Source of the DNA: Nepenthes gracilis
Taxonomy: Eukaryota; Streptophyta; Magnoliopsida; Caryophyllales; Nepenthaceae
Assembly (NCBI GenBank): GCA_033239525.1
Contig: BSYO01000014.1
Location: 6,676,536 to 6,740,535 of the forward strand
Direction: 5' to 3'
DNA: 64,000 bases
Shown: piece by piece, positions 36,274 to 46,548 of the stretch
Numbering within the stretch: position 1 is the stretch's first letter
How the letters are laid out: the number at the start of each line of letters is the position of its first letter
Translations under genes and position numbers: made by a program
Notes under the pieces: generated by a model
What the model saw: the letters and a program-made list of their open reading frames with translations, nothing else
Told to the model about the DNA's origin: nothing
The model's database searches: none

Positions 36274-36961
36274 ACAAGGGATTGCAGGAACAAAGGATTA
36301 CAAGTGACCACAGAAGCTTATCGGTGCTCCAGTGGACCGGCTGTGGCTTGCACCTGCGTGGAAATAAGCAAGCAACCCTAATCCCGCCCACAAAATTTCC
36401 ACCCATCCATGGCTTTAATTTAGCTATTCTAATCTACTCTACCAGAATCTATACGAGAGATGCTATCTAGGACCTATAAAAAATCCAAAGAAATAGAATA
36501 GTAGAGCAACTATTTCCTTAATAGAACCCTACAGAAGCAATAACAAAACATTCATCATAATATAACATCATTTCGCATTATCATAATATACATACTTCAT
36601 TTCAAAATGCTAGCTACAAGAATCCAAAATCCTTTGATCCACCGAAGTCCTCCAAGCCCTTCAAAACTTATGAGCCTTTCTTTCTTCTGGGTAGATTTGA
36701 CTTCGATCCTTTTCAGGTTTTTTCTTATCTAGAGGCGAGAATAGAAAGCAAGGAGTGAGCTAGCAGCTCAGCAAATATACTCGAAACAGTAAAAATATAC
36801 AATTATATATATACAAAACATATACGTACTTTCAGAAAAGAACTTAAAAAGGGATACAGCAAATTTATACATGTAGGTGAGAGAACAAAAACATAAATAT
36901 GATGAAAAATACTAGGAAACCAATTATGGTGCAGAATACCAGAAACATACAATTTTAAATC

Positions 36962-37171
36962 CTTAGTTCCTGATTCAGAATTCGGTTCGGAATCCATATT
37001 TTAGAACCTTAACTTAGTTCTTGGTTTAGAGTCCATATTTCAGAATCTTAACCTAGTTCTCGATTCAGAATCCATATTTCAGAACCTTAACCTAGTTCTC
37101 AATTCAGAGTCCATATTTCAGAACCTTAAACTAGTTCTCGATTTAGAGTCCATATTTCAGAACCTTAACCC
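36962..37171. repeat. 39-bp tandem repeat, about 5 copies, in LTR N
   Basis: Units contain AGTTCTCGATTCAGAGTCC followed by ATATTTCAGAACCTTAAC, with a few substitutions per copy. The array lies upstream (plus sense) of the 60-bp array, in the stretch of the LTR where S2 and E1 also carry tandem repeats of unrelated sequence. Confidence 0.85.
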
Positions 37172-37189
37172 AGTTTCCTTTTAAATCTA

Positions 37190-37515
37190 TTGTCTTCTAT
37201 ACTTTACATCCCAAGGACAGGATGAATTCTGTTCAATTTTAATCTTTACATACCCTCCACACTTTACATTTCAAGGGCAGGACGATTTATATTCACTTTT
37301 AATCTTTACATACCCTCCATACTTTACATCCCGAGGGCAAAATGATTTCTGTTTACTTTTAATCTTTACATATCCAGAGGGGAAGATGATGTCTGTTCAC
37401 TTTTAATCTTTATATATCCTTCATACTTTACATCCCGGTGGCAGGATGATTTTTTTGTTCAATTTAATTGGTTACATACCTTCCATACTTTACATCCCGA
37501 GGGCAGAATAATTTC
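37190..37515. repeat. About 60-bp tandem repeat, 5-6 copies, in LTR N
   Basis: Units contain CTTTTAATCTTTACATACCC, then CATACTTTACATCCCGAGGG and CAGGATGATTTCTGTT. One copy (near 37370) is shortened. This is a second, independent amplification directly next to the 39-bp array. Confidence 0.8.
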
Positions 37516-38461
37516 TTTAGTTCAATTAGCTATTATTCAGTGCAATTTTGATACCTATTATTCAGTGTTTCGATGCAGTTACCTAAGGATAAGGTCATGG
37601 ACTAGCTATACCAAAATCCTACTGATTTACTTAACGAAGGACATTCTTATTGTTATTTCCTTAACCATAATTCTCCTGACGATTAGAACCTTTCCAATTC
37701 ATATGATTAAACATTTAGTCAGTTTCAAAGCTTTTCTATGACTAACGATACAGTTTTAGATTAATTTCTCAAGTGCAATTTGTCCGATAGACCTCATCAA
37801 ACCTCCAATTAGCATTTCCATCTTGAGATTCATGCATTTCTTCTTATTCTTTAACCTTTAACTTATCATATTTTAGTCGGCCAGTTAAACCTTATTCGGT
37901 AATCCTTCAGATAACTTCAGAAAATCCCAGAAGATTAGTTTTTTTTGGTAAGTAAAGATGTATTAAAGAAAAAGAGATGTACAAAATTATGTTCTAACTT
38001 CAAGTGTTTTGCTGACCTAGAGGTAGAACATAGATGCTAGGGCATTCCCTGAGCACCATCATGAACCAAATCATGAGACTGAAAAAAGTTTACAGAAACC
38101 CTGCAAAAAAAACCATCTCCATAACATCCACACATCAGGAGACTGAAGAAACGTAACCAAAGGAAAAACCGGCATAAAGAATCCACATCCTCAACCGGCC
38201 ATATGCTCTCGGCCAATACTAAAGTATCGAGCCCCTAATCAACTTTTGCACAACAGACAACTCAAACTCAACGGGCACGAACAATGGGAACTGCAAGACT
38301 AGACAGCATCAGTAACCTGTGACCATAATGGACCACCTCTAAAGGCAATTCAATCATCTTCATAAGCAAACGAAAGCTTCTTCAACTAGCGTATAAAACC
38401 CCAAGTTGCAACAGCAACCTACAATTTAGTAAACATCGAGCCAGAAAGCCTAGAAATGTAG

Positions 38462-38654
38462 TTTTTTTTTTTTTTTGGCAAATACGTGTGTGTGTGAGAG
38501 CAAAATACTAGGAAATATTTATCCAACACAATCAGCCCAGCCTGCTAAGCAAAGAAGATTTTTTTTTTATACGTGTGTGTGTAAGCAAAATACAAGGAAT
38601 ATAAATCCCACACAATCAGCCCAACCTGGCTAAGAACAGAAGAATTTTTTTTTT
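38462..38654 (-). repeat. Two tandem A-tailed modules inside the chimera
   Basis: Two copies (38477-38558 and 38569-38644) share GGGCTGATTGTGT, a GTATTTTGCT core and an (AC)n-GTAT end, each followed on the minus strand by a poly(A) run (38462-38476 and 38559-38568). A third poly(A) run at 38645-38654 ends the module before them. The sequence looks like another LINE-type 3' terminus, duplicated head to tail. Confidence 0.75.
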
Positions 38655-38992
38655 ATGAAATCTCCAAGTGTTTTTCCGACTTGAATATAAAACCATAGAC
38701 ATGATGCAAGCCTCGAGCATCAATACAAATCCAGACAAGAGCTAGACCTTAACATACAGGCCAAAGCGAAAGCAAAAAAAAATACAACAAAATGGAATAA
38801 CAAATGGGGGAAAGGGCTAATCCAAAAGGCTGGCAACCAGAAGGGAGCCCAAGCATAGAGAATTTTTTTTAATTTTAATTTTAATTTATTTTTATTTTTA
38901 TTTTTTTATAAGTTCCAGCGAATCATGTGCATTTGAGATGTATACCTGTCATCTTCCAAGGATGTCTTCAATAAACAAGTAAGTAAGTTTAT

Positions 38993-39062
38993 GTGCATCC
39001 AGGGAATCGAACCCTGGTCAGTACCGTGGGAGGGTACTATGATACCACTACACCAGAATCGC
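38993..39062 (-). tRNA. tRNA-Gly(CCC) module of the chimera, probable pseudo-tRNA
   Basis: Seventy nucleotides fold as a tRNA. The anticodon arm GTACC-CTCCCAC-GGTAC puts CCC in the loop after T33. The T arm CAGGG-TTCGATT-CCCTG is perfect. The D arm has TGGTGTAGTGG, an intact A box; GGTTCGATTCC is an intact B box. The acceptor stem is degraded (GCGATTC against GATGCAC; three mismatches), consistent with a former GCGCATC/GATGCGC. The next base is A, as for a discriminator. It lies 21 nt downstream of the 5S module on the same strand. It is probably not a working tRNA gene, but its internal Pol III promoter looks usable. Confidence 0.88.
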
Positions 39063-39083
39063 CTTTTAATACTTTAAGAGAAA

Positions 39084-39203
39084 AGGGGTGCAACACGAGG
39101 ACTTCCTAGGAGGTCACCCATCCTTGTGCTACTCTCGCCGAAGCACGCTTAACTTCGGAGTTTTGATGGGATCCGGTGCATTAGTGCTAGTATGGTCGTG
39201 CCC
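39084..39203 (-). rRNA. Complete 5S rRNA module heading the chimeric retroposon
   Basis: All 120 nt are present on the minus strand, from GGGCACGACCATACTAGCAC to TGTTGCACCCCT. It matches the plant 5S consensus with few changes, including the internal control region (AGTTAAGCGTGCTT, GAGAGTAG, GGATGGGTGACCTCCT). TTTT follows at once (39083-39080), as at a real 5S terminator. Its first base abuts the target duplication exactly, so the parent RNA began at the 5S start site. A single isolated copy inside an LTR with a duplication is a retroposed sequence, not an rDNA array unit. Confidence 0.93.
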
Positions 39204-40799
39204 AATCCCAGAAGATTAGTGGTGCATTACTGTGAGACTTTTTAGACTAAACCTTAATCAGGGATCCTTCAAATAGCTTCAAAATATCTCAGAAGTTCTA
39301 CAGTATATTCCTGTTAGACTTTTCAGATTAAGATTACCTCATAATCCTTATCATATTACAGAATCACAATTACATCTCAAAATTTAGGAAATTTATACAT
39401 AAAACCCTTAAATTTTGACCTAGGTCTTCACATGGAGCTTTTTGACCATAATCAGACACCCTACACATGTACAGTCATAAAACTAAAGCCCTATATTGCG
39501 ATACAGACATATAAACTTAAAATCTATCCGATTAATTTATAGAAACATGCTTCGTATGCATTAAACAAAGTGAAACAGCAATTCAGAGTACAAATATATT
39601 TTTATAGATATAGAAAAGTAATAAAAATGGAGGATAATGTTTGGGGTACACTTGTCTTAGCCTGCTCTACCGTTATTTTTACCCGGATTGGACAAAAACG
39701 GTGGATTTTTCCTCTTTCTTCCCTTACTCCGCCTCTTCGTTGTTGTCGAGCTACTCTGCCCCCTTCTCCACCTCAAATCCTCTTTTAAAACAGAAAAAGA
39801 GGGATCACATGGTTGCCACATGATTGGTGCTCAAGCACCAGTCATGTGACCAAATGGATTTTTTTCCTCAGAAACTTTTGTCAAGACAAAAAAAGGATTT
39901 AGGACAAAAGTATAAAGTATAAATTCTGCAAAAATTTTAGCAGTATTTTTTATAACTGGATGAAAACCTAAAAATACATGTACAAAACCCGTATAACCAA
40001 CTAGTACAAGCACACAACTATCTATTTATACCACAAATTTTTCCTACAACATGCGTACACAGGACCACAGATGCCATCCATGGCATTAATCAAACAACCA
40101 TCTACTATATTAACAGTTCATGAGTAAGATACCATCTAAAACCTATACAGAATATCCAAAAGTATAGAGCAGAAGCAGAACTATTAACCTGTAGAAGTAT
40201 AGTTTCCTGTTCATCACATGCATTACACACATTTCTATACCAAACCCATATACATATATATCCATAGGTATAAAATCCATATACAAAATCACATGTCAAA
40301 ATCATGTCTTTACATCCAACTAATCCTCTTTGGTGACTCCAAAATGCTTCAAATCCTCAAAAGTCTTCAGAATAAGCTTTAAGTCACTCTTTCTCATCAG
40401 GTACCAATTCTACAGTCTCATCTGGAGGGGAAAAAATAGCAAAACTGTGAGCCGAGGTCCAGCAAGGTACATGCAGGCATGCCGTAAGACTTTTATGCAG
40501 AACAGAATGTAGAAAAATGAATACAGATACATATTGAAGCATAAATGCTACAAAGCACTGATTCACAAGAAAATCAGAGCGAGAAACGTGTGCAAAAGAT
40601 TACGAAGCTGTGAAAAAGCAACAATCAAGCCGGAAATTAGAAGTAAGCCTAGCCAAGCTTTGTTAGTAATAAATTGGTAAAACAGACTCCAGAAAGCAGA
40701 AATCAGTCTTAATTCTTTAACTTATAGAAATCCACTTTTCTATCAGTATAGGACCCCACCTGTAGACCCTACCAGTAGAGGGGTAAATAATCGAGGATA

Positions 40800-40822
40800 G
40801 ATTGTGTTCACTCCACACAATC
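40800..40822. other. Conserved 8-bp-stem hairpin in LTR M3
   Basis: GATTGTGT-TCACTCC-ACACAATC is a perfect inverted repeat, preceded by 'aataatcgaggata' and followed by AAAGGC. It is the reverse complement of the H2 copy at 10840-10862. Confidence 0.8.
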
Positions 40823-41870
40823 AAAGGCTAGAAATAGAAAGAGAAGATCCCTTCCCATGAGATTAGTACAGGTATGCCTCCCGAAGGTAGGCCAGGTTCA
40901 GAATCTTTCATCCTAACCGTAACTCCCCAATGAAAGGGAAAACCACGCATAACTCCACGGACAGAGTTATCCTCTATTACCACCGTAACGTTCTAAGGCA
41001 TACCGGAGAACCTAACCTAACTGTAATCAGTCTCGGGTCCTAAATAACAGTATCAGAAATAACTTCTTAACTGAAAACGCTCTTTCATTTCAGAGTTTCA
41101 CAATTACCCTTCAATTAACTTCAGAATATTTGGAAACATTTCATAACCTTTCAGATTTATTTCAGAATATACAGAAACAGTTAGAAACCCTTCAGAATTG
41201 GTTCAGGATATACAATAACGGTCTAAAAACCCTTCAGTTTTGCTCTAGAAGTCCACAGTGATTTATCAGTATAAGTCCGTATAAAATTTTTAGAAACCAA
41301 CTACATCAAGAGCTATTTTTCAGCACGGATTAACTTTTATACAACAGAAATTATCGGTAAAAATCGTTAAAACCCATCGTTTTTGTTCCTAGGGTTTGGC
41401 CGAAATTATCGGACAATAAACAGACACTTAACATGTGAATTTTTATGAAATCGACGCCATATATTACAATATATACATGTAAACATGAAATATGTTTGAT
41501 TAATTTATAGAAATAGGCTTTATTTATGCAGAACATGGAGAAATATTTTGAGGTCCAAAAAAAATTAAGAGGCTCAAGGTTGGGGTTAAAATTATTAACT
41601 GATCTTCAAGGAAGATGGCTTAATTAGAATGAGGAGCCTTGACAGAAAAGTTGACCTAAATAAATTAATAGCAACTAAAGCCAAAAGCCAACTTTACTAT
41701 TTAGTTAGAATCCAACCAAACATCGACTAAATGGAGTAAGTAAACTACCCCGTTATAGTTTGAGGAGAAGTACTCGAGTAAGTGAACCAACTTACTTACC
41801 CCCACCTACCCTTTGAAAAGAGGTACCGAAGCAAGTGACTTACCCTACTTACTCCACCTAACCCCTCTTC

Positions 41871-41877
41871 TATAAAT
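41871..41877 (+). promoter_or_regulatory. TATA box of E1 5' LTR
   Basis: TATAAAT lies in CCCCTCTTCTATAAATACTC. Transcription would start about 30 bp downstream, so the CCGGCC array and the 36-bp repeat would be in the leader of the retrotransposon RNA. The 3' LTR keeps the same box at 59332-59338. Confidence 0.65.
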
Positions 41878-42229
41878 ACTCAGCTTCAACCAAGGAAGTT
41901 GGCACGAACAACCAGCGAGAAGAACAGTAAGGATTAGATGAGAGAAAGCTTCCAGTCGGTAAAGGTGAACAAACGACTGTCAGACAAGTGTACACTCTAT
42001 TTTTAACTTTATAATATTGCAAGCGTACTTCAGACGTTACTCTTTTAAGTTTGTTTTTAAGAATGCCGCAAGTGTACTCACCCTTTTTAAGTTCATGCTT
42101 TTTAATGCAAGTATAACTAATGATGTTGAGTTATTTCATACGCATGAAGTTTAATTATTGCATGATTTGAATGATGACCAGTCATTTAATTATGAAAAAG
42201 TAGACCGGCTTTGAAAAGTGACGAATAAG

Positions 42230-43400
42230 CTCTTTGATTTGAAACCGGCCTTAAAGAATAACTGAAATCGGCTTTGCATTGTAATTTTAACCTGGCATTT
42301 TCTCTTTGATCTTGAAATCAACCTTAATTGAAACCGACATGATATGAAACCGGCATGCATAATGTGAACTCGGCTTTGATAAAATTGAAACTAGTCTCCA
42401 CCTTAAGCCTCAATCAAGTTCGGCCTTCCCTTAGTGTAAAAGAAGTTCGGCCTTCCCTTAGTGCAAAACAAGTCCGGCTCCATCCTTGTGAATCAAGACC
42501 GGCCACCCCTTATAAATCAAGTCCGGCCACCCTTTTTAAATGAAGACCGGCCCTCCCTTCTTCATGAATCACAACCGGCCTTGTAAGATGAAAAATCCAA
42601 ACCGGCCTTGTAAGATGAAAAATCCAAACTAGTTCCCTTTTGAATGATGAAATCAGGTTCGGCCATGTGTGCCTTGTGTTTGAAACCGGCCTCAAGGAGA
42701 AATCCAAATCGGCCTTAAGATGAAATCCAAACCGCTTCCCTTTTGAATGATGAAATCAAGTTCGGCCATGTGTGCCTTGTGTTTGAAACCAGCCTCAAGG
42801 AGTAATCCAAATTGGCCTTAAGTTGAAATCCAAACCACTCCCCTTTTGCATGATGAAATCAAGTTCGGCCATGTGCGCCTTGTGTTTGAAACCGGCCTCA
42901 AGGAGAAATCCAAATCGGCCTTAAGCTGAAATCCAAACCAGCCCCTCTTGCATGACGAAATCAAGTTCGTCCTCCCCTCTTGTATGAAATCAAGTTCGGC
43001 CCTTGCATGATAAAAAAAATGAAACTAGCTCCGTTGATGTGAAAAGAGCTCCAGTCCTTCCTTGATGAAAATCTAAACTTGCCACTTCAAACATGAAAAT
43101 CTAAACCGGCCACTTTAAGCAAGAAATCTAAACCGGCTTTCCTTTGTAATAAAATGTAACCGGCCTACCTTTGTAAGAAAAAGAAACCAACCTTCCTATG
43201 TAACAAAATGTAACTGGCCTTCCCTTGTATAAAAATGAGACTGGCTACCCCTACATTTGAAATTGAGTTCAGTTTTACCCCTGCATATGAAATCAAGATC
43301 CGTTTTACCCTTGCATGTGAGATCAAGTTTTGTTCCTTTTTGCATGTAAAGTTAAGACCAGCCTAGCATATTATTATGAAAGTTGAAACCGGCCTTATGA
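42230..43400. repeat. CCGGCC-word minisatellite in E1 5' LTR
   Basis: About 1.2 kb is made of variants of AAAT(C)CAAACCGGCC / ATCAAGTTCGGCC words spaced 15-45 bp apart, with higher-order units of about 110 bp (GTTCGGCCATGTGTGCCTTG recurs near 42656, 42760 and 42863). All units have one orientation. The reading frames crossing it on either strand are repeat artefacts. Confidence 0.88.
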
Positions 43401-43486
43401 TAAGACAAATAAGTTTTGACTCTAGCTTTAGGAGATAAGGTTCTCCGGCATGCCTTAGGACTTTAAGGTGATAATTAAAGATAATC

Positions 43487-43630
43487 GAAGTGAGAGCCGT
43501 TGTCGAAGCTTCGTACAAGGAGGTAGTGATAGCCATCCTTGGGGCTTTGTACAATGAGGAAGTGAGAGCCGTTCTCGCGGCTTTGTACAAGGAGGAAGTA
43601 AGAGCCATCCTCGGGGCTTTATACAAGGAG
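43487..43630. repeat. 36-bp tandem repeat, 4 copies, E1 5' LTR
   Basis: Four exact-length 36-bp units begin GAAGTGAGAGCC and contain GGGGCTTTGTACAAGGAG. They are more diverged here than at 61067-61210. They lie between the arms of an inverted repeat whose right arm is TATCCTCGATT (43665-43675) and whose left arm is eroded in this copy. Confidence 0.9.
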
Positions 43631-44289
43631 GTATTGCCATGATTGTGAGGAGATGTGCACAATCTATCCTCGATTAAAGCCCCCTTTCCGTTATGCAATA
43701 AATAAAAGAAGTTAAAGTTATGATCTGCATTGTGTTATGCCCAAATATTATCTGTTCTGACTTACCGATTTGCTTTTCTTCTGCCAAATGCTATGTGTAT
43801 GTATGATGCCTGATTTCCTGCATTAACCATCCTAAGTATTTCGCATGATTCTGGCCAAATGATATTCTGTATATATATATCTGTAACTATTGACAGCATG
43901 AACGTTTTATGGAAAATCTGCATGTATCTTGTTGAGCTCCGGCTCACTATTTTCTGTTTCCCCCCCTCAGATAGAAATTTAGAATTTGTGCCTGAAGAGA
44001 CGGAGTGATCAAAGCTGACTTGAAGGATTCGTAAGGATTTAAGAGAACCTTTTTGAGGATTGTAGCGGAGAATCAATTAGTGTAATGAATTGTTAGATTC
44101 CATAAACTTTTATAATTAGACATTTGTGTCTATTCAGAAATGAATGTTATGGAATGAGTATGAATGTTTTGGCAAGATGCTAGATCGGCTTCCGCTATGC
44201 ATTTTATGATTAAATTATATGGGTCCTAGATGGCATCTGCGATCCTGTGTTGCGAATGGCAGAGTGAAAAAAATCCGTTCCGCCTCAAT

Positions 44290-44300
44290 TTGTATCAGAG
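44290..44300 (+). other. Primer-binding site of E1
   Basis: TTGTATCAGAG is one base off TGGTATCAGAG, two bases after the LTR end: an initiator tRNA-Met type primer site. Confidence 0.8.
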
Positions 44301-44510
44301 AGGTGAGATGCCTTAGGAATTGATCGATTAGGATGCAGAAGCATAGGTTTGAATCTTCATACTGAAACTCTAAGAGAAGTAGGCTAAGGATAACTTAGGC
44401 AATTAGAGGCCCTAGGAAAAACCTGGCTTCTAGACCAAGTATAAATTTTCAGGATTGAAGGATATTTTCTTTTGCTAAGATTATAATATTGTGCCTATCT
44501 TGATTTTAGG

Positions 44511-46548
44511 ATGGCTAGTGGAAGGAGCAGAAGAAATAGCAGAAATATGCCCTATGATCAGGAGGTTGCGTATATAGATTTGCTGGAAAGAATGACCAAC
44601 ATGGTGGAATCCGTCGAGCATAGGCATATGGTGACAATCCTTGCGACTGAGCCATCTCCGGCTATCGTAGCTCCAACTACGTATGACCGGTTTACAATGG
44701 AGCGCGCACCGGGCTTCTTGGGGAAACCTGACCCGACAGAAGCTGATATATGGCTAAAGAGGATGAAGAAAATATTTGCGGTAATTGGGTGTTCGGACCA
44801 AGAGAAGGTCACCTTCGTCGTCTACAAGTTAGAAGGCGAGGCAGACAGTTGGTGGGACATGAGGAAGAGGGCACTGGGGGTGCCCAATGAACTGATCACT
44901 TGTGAAATGTTTGAGGAAGATTTTCTAGAGAAATACTTCCCACCCAGCCTCCGAGATCAAAAGGAGATGGAGTGCATGAAGTTAAGACAAGGGAGTATGT
45001 TTGTGATGGAGTACGACGCTAGATTTACGGAGTTGTCCAAATTTTTGCCTTATTATATAGAAGACAAACTTAGAAAGGTGAAGAAATTTCAATAGGGACT
45101 ACGGGATGATATCCGAAAGCAGCTGTCCACCTTGAAGCTCGAGACATATGCCGACATACTAGACCGGGTAGTCATCTACAAGAGAGAATTAGAGATGGAG
45201 AGATTTTTCGCGAAGAGCGCAGCTAGTCAGACTAACGTCAATATTGGATCTGCTGGAGGATCTTCTGAAACATCCAAGAGGACGAGGATGGTGGTAAAAG
45301 GAAGGAGTATCGTGCTAGCTCAGTCGATGTCTGATTCTAAAACATCGGCTGCGCACTGCACATCCTGCGGAAAAATACATTTGGGGCAGGAGTGTCACCG
45401 AATGACGGGAGCTTGTTACAAATGCGGGCAGCAAAGCCATCTAATCAAGGATTGCCCGAGACTAGAGGGAGAAAATCCTACTATTCTGGCTAAGGCCTTC
45501 GTAGTAGCTATCGAGGAACCAGAGGCATCACCTAATGTCGTGGAAGGTACCCTTTCTGTTTGCGGCGTTCCTGCATCCATCTTATTTGATTCAGGGTCTA
45601 CTCACTCATTTATTTCTCCATGGTTTGCAAGCCATATTGATACTACCCCTTGCTTATTAAATTATGAATTATCAGTATGCACCCCTACTGGATTTCCCGT
45701 CATTATTGATAATGTATACCCTTGATGCGTGATGGAAGTAGATGGAAAATGTTTGATTGTGGATTTGGTATTAGACATGGGAGGTTTTGACGTGATTCTA
45801 GGGATGGATTGGCTGGCCAAAAACCATGCCACCATTGATTGCTTTACGAAAAAGGTTTATTTTAATATCCCTGGGATAGAAACCTTTTTCTTCCAAGGCA
45901 TTAAGAAAAAGGAGATGCCTGTAATAATCTCGGCCTTACATGCTAAACATCTGGTGAAAAGTGGATGTAAGGCTTACTTGGCTTATGCCTGCACCACTGG
46001 GAGTCATAAGCTATCGGCTAAGGACATCCAAGTCATCTGTGAATTTGAGGATGTATTTCCTGAGAAGCTACCTGGATTGTCTCCACATCGGGAAATTGAG
46101 TTTGAGATTTCCATTGTTTTTCACGTCAGTCCAGTTTCTGAGACCCCTTATAGAATGGCTCCGGCTGAGTTAAAAGAATTAAGGTTGCAATTACAGGTGC
46201 TATTGGACAAGGATTTCATTAGGCCAAGTGTGTCTCCTTGGGGAGCACCACTCTTATTTGTAAGAAAGAAAGATGGGTCGTTGCGGCTATGTGTCGATTA
46301 TAGTGAGTTGAATAAAATCACAATCAAGAACAAATATCCTCTGCTGTAAATTAATCATTTGTTTGATCAATTGCAAGGATCTCGGGTGTTCTCAAAGATC
46401 AATTTGAGGTCCAGTTATCATCAATTGAGGATTAAGCCGGAGGATGTGGCCAAGACCGCTTTCCAGACAAGGTACGACCACTATGAATTTCTTGTCATGC
46501 ACTTGAGCTTACAAACACCCCTGCTGCCTTCATGGATCTAATGAATAG
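44511..46548 (+). pseudogene. E1 gag, protease and 5' half of RT (single frame, nonsense mutations)
   Basis: ATG at 44511 (MASGRSRRNSRNMP). The Retrotrans_gag domain includes YDRFTMERAPGFLGKPDPTEADIW, LEGEADSWWD and YDARFTELSKF. The CCHC knuckle CYKCGQQSHLIKDC is at 45414-45455. The protease active site LFDSGSTHSFIS is near 45582 (Asp at 45588-45590), followed by [19 protein letters not shown] starts at about 46140 with [34 protein letters not shown] and [16 protein letters not shown]. One frame runs through, broken by TAG 45093-45095, TGA 45723-45725 and TAA 46347-46349, with a frameshift near 46500. RT continues MDLMNS and is cut by E2 at 46549, before the catalytic DD motif. Dead copy. Confidence 0.92.

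Larger units (their letters stand above)
29380..36404 (-). mobile_element. ORF1-only LINE, copy D (interrupted by copy C)
   Basis: The target duplication ATCCATGGCTTTA lies at 29367-29379 and 36405-36417, where LTR N resumes. The minus-strand 3' end has a tail of AATAAA-type repeats, then the shared tail: GCTCGGGG-AATG-CCCTA, and GTTCTACCTC...GAGTTAGAAC around a GGCAAAAC loop. Excluding copy C (29989-33248 plus one duplication) the element is about 3.75 kb: 5' leader, ORF1 (33638-36273) and about 1 kb of 3' UTR, with no ORF2. It is the best preserved of the four copies. Confidence 0.9.
37940..39203 (-). mobile_element. Chimeric 5S rRNA / tRNA-Gly / LINE-tail retroposon, 17-bp TSD
   Basis: The exact 17-bp duplication AATCCCAGAAGATTAGT flanks it (37923-37939 and 39204-39220). 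On the minus strand it starts precisely at nucleotide 1 of a 5S rRNA (39203). In order follow tRNA-Gly(CCC) at 39062-38993, a spacer ending in an A-rich tract (T-rich on plus, 38863-38908), a LINE-tail-like module ending in poly(A) (38654-38645), two copies of a GGGCTGATTGTGT module each with poly(A), and a 0.5-kb LINE 3' end with the TTTACTTACC-poly(A) tail at 37940. It is inserted in LTR N. One insertion of a chimeric RNA or cDNA explains the outer duplication. Later insertions into internal A tracts could explain some of the modules, but I see no internal duplications that would show this. Confidence 0.88.
29154..39844 (-). mobile_element. Reverse LTR N, split by LINE D, the 5S chimera and M3
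   Basis: It opens TGTGACGGAATGG at 29154. LTR pieces are 29154-29379, 36418-37939 and 39221-39844; the remainder should lie beyond the M3 element, outside the window. Pieces carry the standard order: CCATGGCTTTA (29370 and 36408), 'cgagagatgctatctaggac' (36452), 'gtgagctagcagctcagcaa' (36755), two tandem arrays (36962-37515), 'acgggattggac'-like start area (39674) and GCTCAAGCACCAGTCA (39829-39844). Left flank GACAT (29149-29153) is the expected duplication; its partner is not in the window. Confidence 0.75.
41547..44287 (+). repeat. 5' LTR of E1 (2741 bp)
   Basis: It begins TTTGAGGTCC (TGTGAGGTCC in the 3' LTR) and ends CCGCCTCA at 44287. Landmarks are the TATA box 41871, the CCGGCC-word array 42230-43400, the 36-bp repeat 43487-43630, 'tgagctccggctcactattttctg' near 43934, and the tract 'gcatctgcgatcctgtgttgcgaat' near 44233. 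It aligns throughout with 59008-61870, which has fewer or different array units. Confidence 0.9.

Noticed and set aside
38993..39062. Functional tRNA-Gly gene
   Set aside because: The acceptor stem has three mismatches and the sequence lies inside a retroposon with a clear target duplication, so it is reported as a tRNA-derived module.
39084..39203. Cassandra TRIM element, which carries 5S rRNA in its LTRs
   Set aside because: There is only one 5S copy, no LTR pair and no primer site. The duplication is 17 bp, not 5, and the other end is poly(A) with a LINE tail.
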